This document shows positions 57,160-64,000 of a stretch of 64,000 nucleotides of DNA, in pieces. How positions within the stretch are numbered: position 1 is the stretch's first letter; every line of letters starts with the position of its first letter. The position numbers and the translations under genes are program-made. The notes beneath the pieces are model-generated. The model saw nothing but the letters and a program-made list of their open reading frames with translations. It did not search any database and was not told the DNA's origin. Origin of the DNA: Desmodesmus armatus (Eukaryota > Chlorophyta > Chlorophyceae > Sphaeropleales > Scenedesmaceae); the NCBI GenBank assembly GCA_007449985.2, contig VIIQ02000002.1, positions 124,001-188,000 of the forward strand. Direction: 5' to 3'.

Positions 57160-59092
57160 TTAGTTGGTGGAGTTCTCTGCAGGTGACTTCTTGTCAATCA
57201 GCTCCTGGCGGCCACTGGCATCCAGGTCCTTGAACTGGCCGGCATTGGGGCCCTGCAGGAAGCATGCCACACACCTTTCAATTAGTACGTACTATGGCTT
57301 GCCGTCACGGCCATGATTGCGCTTTCGCTGGCGCGCACAATGGTTTAGCCGTGTCGATGCAGCACGCATGCTGCACCACACTGTAAAATTGTGAGTTTGG
57401 ATGCGACGTGCATTGCCCCAGCAAATTGCTTGATCAGGTGTCATGGTGAGGGGACTGGGTGGACCTCTGGCGGGAGCACTCCCGCAGGAAGCAGCTTTCC
57501 TGCAGCCCACCATGCAGTCATGAGCTGCACTGCCAGAGCTGATGATACTGTTGGTTTTGTCACAAAAACTGTATGGGGCCCACAGCAGCACATGCACCTG
57601 TTCAACAAGTTCGGGCACCAGAGAATGCAGTGCATGCATTGGGCTCACCAGGTTCTCATCACCACCAGCAGCAGCCAGGACTGGGGGTACGGGGGAGCGC
57701 AGCTGCAAGCAGACACAGCAAGAAAGCAAGGGCCGGTACAACGTGAGTGAAAGGTGGGTCACACATGCCGCACATGGTTTGAAGGCCTGGCCAAGCAAGG
57801 CGTGTCAAGGTGGCATGCCTGGGCGTGGTCTGGGTTGGGATGTTTAGGGTTTACACCTCTGGCGAGATACTCTGCCAAGATCAGTGATGGCACAGCTCAT
57901 GAGGAACTTGAGACTACAGCAGCACCCGTGTGTGTGGAGAAAGGATAGGAGCCTCCTCTGCGGCACACATGCATGCAGGAGCACACGCATTCGCAACCTC
58001 TTTGTTTCCCTTCCCATGTCACAAGCACTGGCTGCGACATCCCCTGGCTGAAACAAGACCCAGCTGGTTCAGGTCAAGTCAACCTGATGGATACCGCACC
58101 CTCAACAAGCCCACAGGTGACCACCAGCACATTTTGTAAGGTAGTCGGGCCCCGGTTGCCTACCTCTGATGGGTTGGGGTATGCCTCAGGTGCGACTGCC
58201 TCCTGCTCTGTGGGGATAGCGATGGGCCTCTTGGTGTCAGCAACTTCCGTGGACTGGGCACGGTCAGCACCTGCAGGCAACGACACAACAGGTCAGGCTC
58301 AGCACACAGCAAGTGAGGCCCAAGTGCCACACCTACAAAGCAATCCCATTGTGCAAAGGCTCAGCTTGCAGTTTAAGGCTTCTGGCTCAAGATGGGTGCA
58401 AGATCCAGCCAAGGGGGTCAAGATCCAGCATGGATCTTGCAAAGATTTGAAGAATCTCAACCCTGGACAGGCACGACCGGTCTCTCAGGCAGTCACCAGG
58501 CACTTACCAAAAGGATCCTCGTTGATCTTCTTCAGGGGTGCGAAGATGTTTGGGAATGAGTTCAGCGCCTTGGTGAATGGACCCTTTTCAGCATAGCGCT
58601 CCTCGGCAACGGTAGCCACAGGGTCCAACATGGGCTGGGGCACAGCCAGTGCCGGGGTTGAGGCAGACTGTGTGAGCACAGAGGCAGACATGGGAGCAGG
58701 GGGTCAGGGCTGAGCAGGCAGGTGTCCAGACTGTGTATGTGCATGCATGGATAGTAAAGAACAGGGGAGACAGACAATGCTGATTGGGAAAGGCTAGGCT
58801 GTGGGTGTTGAGAGTGCAGGTGGATACATGGCGGTCAGTGCAATAGGGAAAATGCCAGTTGAGGGAACAGGGGACCAAGGCAGGTGGGTGGCAATGGGTG
58901 ACAATGCGCATGCATATGGCCCAAGTGACATTGACTCACCCCGAGCAGCAGGGCAGCACCAGCAGCTGCCAAGCTGGCCTTCATAACACTGGGCTTGGGC
59001 CCTGATGTGCTTGCAACCACCCTGCAGGTTGTGCTCCTGTTGCGGGCAGGAGCCACAGGTGCACGCATCTGCTGCTGGCAAGAGAAAGCCAT
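57160..59092 (-). CDS. predicted thylakoid-lumen protein, 170-aa precursor
   Basis: Four exons, in transcript order: 59092-58940, 58667-58508, 58270-58164, 57252-57160; 513 nt, all in phase. The N terminus looks like a bipartite plastid presequence. A Ser/Thr/Arg-rich stromal part (ARNRSTTCRVVASTSG) comes first, then Lys and a hydrophobic stretch (ASLAAAGAALLLGSASTPAL) ending in an ALA cleavage motif before VPQPMLDP. The predicted mature protein is about 100 aa, Pro-rich and soluble (FPNIFAPLKKINEDPFG; EAVAPEAYPNP; FKDLDASGRQELIDKK). I do not recognise the family; an extrinsic photosystem-associated protein is possible but unproven. Intron 3 is 911 bp. It is divergent from the At2g30600-like gene, with 362 bp between start codons. 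Confidence 0.7.
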
Positions 59093-59454
59093 CTTTGTGA
59101 AACTGTTGAGAGGTTTTTTAGATGCGGTGATAGCCTGCTTCAGCACAAGAAGTCTGCTTGTGCTTGTGCGATTGCGAGGTTATATGCCCTCGACAATAAG
59201 CACCTGCCCTCCAAGGCTTGGCGTCATGCTGGCGTCAGAGCCAGTCAGTCAGTCATTGCGCAATACGCTACCAAAGACAATTGATGGCCCAAAATCTAAA
59301 GTTTACTGCAAAACACCATCCAAGGCGCTACCGAGGCCAAACAGTGGTTGCTGTACGCTAGTCAAACATCGGAAACCTTGGATGCACCTGTGGGCTTTTG
59401 CCCAGTACATCAAGTCCTTTGATCAGTCGTCCGGAATGCGACTCCGGCAGAAAC
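59093..59454. promoter_or_regulatory. bidirectional promoter region
   Basis: 362 bp between the divergent start codons of the lumen-protein gene and the FAMeT/BACK/F5-8C gene. No distinct core promoter motif can be named. Confidence 0.4.
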
Positions 59455-61560
59455 ATGCTGCGCGTGACCTCAAACTCCATCATCGTTCCTCCCCTGGACT
59501 GTGCCTGGCTGTCTCTGCACGACTACCAGCTCAGCGGCAGCTGCTGCCTACAATTTGAGTGCAAAGGTTGGTACATGCATCTGCTGAAGGTTGCAAGCAC
59601 CCGTCTGCAACTGCTCCTGTTGCAACCAGATCATGTTCCACCATCAGCAGTTTCCTTCCATGCGTCACTGTGCCGACCCCACCTCTCATGCTTGCAGGTG
59701 AGAACGATGTGACCATTATCCTCAAACCCATCCCAGGCGCCAAGCGGTGGCAGCACCTGCAGCGGCAGCAGGGTCCCGCAGGGGGTGAGCAGTTCGCTGT
59801 TGAGGCCAACTACACCGTCATCCTGGGCAGCCACCGCAACAGCAAGCTGAAGATTGAAAAGAATGGAGACGAGAAAGCAGTGGTACGTCGGCATGTCGCC
59901 TTTTGCACAGCCCCTGCGGTCCAAAAGATGCGCCAGGCTGTGGTGTGCTGTCATCGGGCCCTCTAGCGTATCTCCATCCCATAAATGCCGCCAAGCAAGT
60001 GTGATCACAGATCGTTGCTGAGACCTGTTCGTGCGTGTTTCCTTGTTTCCATGCTGTCTTGCAGGCAACAGGCCTCCCAGGTTGCACAGTGACAACCGAG
60101 GCCTTCACGGCCTGCTGGATCAGCTATGACAGCGGCTGCATCGCAATTGGCACTGGCCCAGTGGGCAGCAGCCTCAGCTACATCTGGCAGGACCCTGAGC
60201 CAGCAATACCAGACATACAGCACGTGGGCCTCAGCTGCTGGGACAAGCACGTCAGCTACCGCAACGTGCAGCTGCTCCTGCCGCTGCCACAGCAGCAGCT
60301 GCAGGAGCTGCGTTCCGACCTGCAGCGCAAGTTTGCCGTGCAGCTGGTGCCACAGCCCTCTACACGTCTGCAGCATGAGGCACAGCAGCAGCTCCAGCAC
60401 CAGCAGTCGGCCAGCCAGCATGGCCATGCAGTACTGCCGTTAGACAAGGCCACACCCGGCTCAGCACATGCTCTGCAGGACACACAGCATCAGGACCCTG
60501 GTGCAGGACCTGTCCAACCTCTCCTGCAGCTAATCCAGCACGCAGTGGTTGCACATCTGCAGCCAGCAGACGTCTGCCATATGCTGCAGTTGTCTGAAGC
60601 CCTACTGCCCCGCACACAGCACCTCTATGATGAGGCTGTGCAGTTGGCGGGGGAGTGGTTCAGCCTGCTGGCCCATCAGCACCTGCAGGAGGTAGCCATG
60701 CTGCCCATGGACGTGCTGATGGATGTGGTGCATGAACCCTTGCTGGTGAGCTGCAAGTAGCTGTGCTGAGCCATTGGGTGCAGCAAGCCTGGCAAGTGTT
60801 GGTGCCCATTGACTGCGCAGGATGCTTTGACTTGCCTGCGCTGCAGAGCCAACAATGCTCTGCTGTGTCACACACGGGTTAACAGCACAACCTAGTAGCT
60901 ATGCAAGTGCCACCTGAGCTGCAATGCACGTGCTGCTTGGTGTTTTGCGCAGGACGTGTCTGAGTTGGCTGTGTTTAATGCAGTAGCTGCATGGTGCACG
61001 GCCGGCAGCGCCCTGCCTGCAGCAGGCAACCCTGCACTCAGCTCAGAGCAGCAGCAGCAGGAGCCGCAGCAGCTACTACAGCCGACAGAGCAGCAGCAGC
61101 AGGAGCTTGGACCAGTGCAGGAAAATCAGCAGCCGCTTGCCCTGCATGCGGCGATGGATGCAGCCTGCTGTCGAGGGGACGAGGAGGTGCTTGAAGTGCT
61201 GCAGCTGGTGCGGTTTGCACTCATGAGTGATGCAGAGCGACAGGTAAGGATGCTTATAGGGATCAGATGCAGGTAGTCGAGCTTAGCAGTGCCTTGTGCA
61301 GGGATGGTTTCGTGTCGTCGTCACTCTCAGTGGGCACCAATTTTGTGTGGCAAGGTGGCAGCCCCCACTTGGAGCCACTACTAAGTGTGTCAGGCAAGCG
61401 TGAAGCTGGTTCGCGGTACCGAAACTTGGGTAGGAGCGCACGCGCCCATCGCACCAACTTAGTGCCTGTGGCGTCGACTCGTCATGTCGGCTGCATGTAG
61501 CAACAGCAGTGCAGTCCGCAGTGCGGCGTGCGTTGCCTCTCTATCTTTCTGCCTCTCTGC

Positions 61561-61614
<54 letters not shown>

Positions 61615-63856
61615 CTATTCCCCCCATCACACCTTGCTGGCCGCCATGCATGCAGGCTGTGCTGGAGCACCCCTTCACTCAGGCCTGCCCGCTGGTGCAG
61701 CAGTGCCTTCAGGAGGACCTGCAGCGGCTGCAGGACTACCACAGCGGCCTGCGCCCCTCTGCAGACAGCGGCGTCCGCTGCCAGCAGCGCCGCTTGGTCC
61801 TGCCAGCATGTGCTGCCACAGGAAAACAGGCAGAGGTTGCATTCCCTGCGGCTGCTGCCACTGCTGTGCAAGGCAGCCTGCCCCCTCAAACCATCAGTGG
61901 CAGCGGCAGCAAGGAAGTTCCTGCCAGCACAAGTGCATGTGCCGGGGCCACTGCAGGACCGCCACTCACCAGCCAGACAGCAGGGGCTGATTCCTCAAGC
62001 CTGCAGCAGCCGGGGAGTTTGGGCAGCAGTCTCATGAGGGCCCCGTCAGGCTGGCTGCACAGGAGTGGCAGCAGCGGCAGTGCGAAGCCTGGCAGCAGCT
62101 GGCGCAGCTACAGACGGCGTGTGACGCCCTCCTGCAAGGAGCTGATGTACGTCTGTGACGGAGACCGCAACGGTGTGATCCACTACATCGCAACAGGTGA
62201 GGCCAGCAGCATGGCATGTCATGCTTCAGCACCTTGCCTTGTTGGTGGGTTGGGTCGTCATCCTTTCATGCAGTGTATATGAGCCCAACACAACAGCTGT
62301 CAGCCTTTGTTTGGGTGGGTCACACGAGGGTTTGCCAACTGCCAAAGGTGTTTCTGTGTGGCATGCTGTGCTGTGCCCTGTGCTGTGCTATTTGTGGTGT
62401 GATGTGGCCATGTCCCATGGTGTACATAGAGTATGGCGGCAAGCCATGGGTCAACCCTGTCCTGTCAAAGGCCCTGGAGATCAAAGCTAGCAGCCCATCA
62501 TCGCGCTTCACCGACCCCAAGGTGAGGGATTCAGGACGGCCACCCTATACGGCTTGCATGTAGCGTGGTGGGTGCTTTCGAACTGCGCACACGCATGCGT
62601 GCAGAAACGTGTAGGCAACACTACAACTGGGCGCACACTGCCACTGTTGTCAAGCTAGAACAAGTTGTGCCCAGAATGTGAATGCGTGTGTCTTATGATG
62701 TGCTTGAGTATGAGTGTCTGAAGAGATAATGTGGAGTTTGGTTCCGTCCCAGATGTTGACGCGTCATGGCTGTTGCAGGCACTGGTGTCAGGTCAGTTCA
62801 TCAACACATCCTTTGCTGGGCCCCGCTACGTGCGCCTGCCACCGGCTGCAGCGGGGGCAGCAGCAGCAGTAGCGGCGCCGCCCAGTAACCCTAGCACCTG
62901 GTGGCAGCTAGACCTGGGCCCGCAGCACAGACTGGTGTGCAACTATTATGTCCTGCGGCATGACGGCTCACAGGAAGGCTACGCACGCAGCTGGTCCCTG
63001 CAGGTGTGCATTGATACCACGTCGGGTGATTACTCTTGGTGCGTTGCGCTCTGAGCAGCTGCTCTGCACAGGTCCCTGCCATGCAGTGACCGTGCCTCGC
63101 ATCTGTTGTGTAACGGCACCTGCCCAGCACACTTGTGTGGTGGTACCACTTGAACTGGTACTCGCATGCACAGCCCCACTGGCAGAAGCACAGTGACTAC
63201 GCTGCCCTTCTCGCATGCCACATGCGCTGAGGTGTCAGTGCTCAGGTTCTCCCGCCTGCTGCGCATGCCTTGATGTGACTACAGGGCTCCAACGACCTGC
63301 AGCACTGGCTGGACCTGAGGAGGCACGCAGGTGACACCACCATCCGGCTGCCAGGCATGTATGGCAGCTGGCCAGTTGCTGGGCCTACAGCGTGCATGCC
63401 GTTCAGGGCCTTCAGGTTGCTGCTCACAGGGCCAACACAGGTGGGTGGGCTGTCTGGTTCCAACCATCAGGGGGCTGTCTGGTTCCAACAATCAGGGGGA
63501 TGCCCATGTATGGTTTGTATGTATGGTCTGTTGGGGGTGCGTGATTGGCAGCGCAGCGGCTGGGGTTGGGAATAGGCCAGGTGCTGTGCCGTGCTGTGCA
63601 GGGATCATGAGCAAGCAGGAGTGATTGGTGTGATCATGCATCAGGGGGTTTGGAAAGGACCGCAGTGGCAAGCCCTGCCCAACCACCTGACCCCCTGGTG
63701 TTGTTTCCTTGGTGCGTGTTCCTGCCGACACAGAGCCAGACCAACCCTTGGGCGTTTTGTCTCAGCTACTGGGAGCTGTACGGCTACTTTTACAAGCTCA
63801 GGAATGTTGGCAGCAGCCCAGGCAGCGGCACCGCCAACACCGCACCAGCACAGTGA
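59455..63856 (+). CDS. FAMeT-like / BACK / F5-8C protein related to Arabidopsis At2g30600, no visible BTB domain
   Basis: Nine exons in phase: 59455-59566, 59698-59882, 60065-60745, 60953-61243, 61656-62196, 62430-62521, 62779-63003, 63285-63440, 63734-63856; 2406 nt, 801 aa, close to the plant homologue's length. Residues 1-200 resemble the farnesoic-acid-methyltransferase-like fold (NDVTIILKP, YTVILGSHRNSKLKI, YIWQDPEP, HVGLSCWDKHVSYRNV). Residues about 265-430 look like a BACK helix bundle (LPMDVLMDVVHEPLL, ELAVFNAVAAWC). Residues about 575-795 are a discoidin-like F5/8C domain (YVCDGDRNGVIHYIATG, WVNPVLSKALEI, SRFTDPK, STWWQLDLGPQHRLVCNYY, FRLLLTGPTQ, YWELYGYF). In plants BTB folds lie between the first two blocks; here that place holds only a short Gln/His-rich segment. 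BTB-BACK proteins usually serve as cullin-3 adaptors, so that role is doubtful here. Confidence 0.85.
61566..61610. repeat. (CT)n microsatellite
   Basis: More than 20 uninterrupted CT units in intron 4 of the At2g30600-like gene, 45 bp upstream of the exon 5 acceptor, where it may act as an extended polypyrimidine tract. Confidence 0.95.
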
Positions 63857-64000
63857 TCTGTGCATGCCGTGATCTATGCGTGCAGTGCCCATGCGATTGG
63901 CTAACTGCACACATCAGGGAGCACAAGAGTTTTCAGCTACACATGCTGCACAACCTCTCTTGCGTTATGTCTCGGGGGTGGCCCAATCGGTCGTACAGTC

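Noticed and set aside
61509..61660. Ser/Leu repeat ORFs over the CT tract
   Set aside because: Pure translation of the (CT)n microsatellite in an intron.

Overview
The window is nuclear DNA of a eukaryote, almost certainly a green alga (Chlorophyta). Genes are broken by many GT-AG introns of about 100-900 bp with strong (T)GCAG acceptors. TGTAA polyadenylation signals follow several stop codons. Coding sequence is rich in Ala/Gln runs, and there are plant-type proteins (a thylakoid-lumen precursor, an IDM1-like PHD acetyltransferase, relatives of Arabidopsis At2g30600 and At1g72640). A chlorophycean (Sphaeropleales-like) species is a reasonable guess, but that is inference. Gene models were assembled by eye from exon phase and family similarity. 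Unless an entry says otherwise, exon phases close across every junction.

Layout, left to right: AP-1 clathrin adaptor mu subunit (-, 571-4573) is divergent from proteasome subunit RPN10 (+, 5173-7722). Next is a gene for a dynein-heavy-chain tail with no motor domain (+, 8019-15332), carrying a LINE fragment in an intron. From 15.4 to 20.4 kb is gene-poor DNA with a 3-copy ~530-bp tandem repeat (16911-18480). A 73-aa two-exon gene (-, 20420-20956) and the mitoribosomal mS38-like gene (-, 23133-23600) follow. A large IDM1-like chromatin gene (-, 24053-32585) has two TDBD/PHD modules, an RGG tract and a GNAT domain. Then come an atypical NAD(P)-binding Rossmann protein (+, 33337-35749) and a very large polytopic membrane protein (+, 36542-45111).

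An uncharacterised 329-aa protein (+, 47026-50906) hosts in its last intron a cluster of four structured RNAs resembling box C/D snoRNAs. It also holds a long foldback hairpin in its second intron. It is followed by a YrhK-like integral membrane protein (+, ~50925-53373), an LRR/coiled-coil protein with an in-frame TGA (+, ~54228-56079), a predicted thylakoid-lumen protein (-, 57160-59092), and a FAMeT/BACK/F5-8C protein related to At2g30600 (+, 59455-63856).

The genes do not form an operon or a recognisable pathway cluster. Several genes show single-base frame breaks, all in the same direction (one base missing). These look more like consensus errors than decay.

Most interesting points: the intronic snoRNA-like array with A-B-A-B guide alternation and a compensatory stem change; the motor-less dynein tail; the IDM1-like protein with a duplicated reader module; and the At2g30600-like protein in which no BTB fold is visible.
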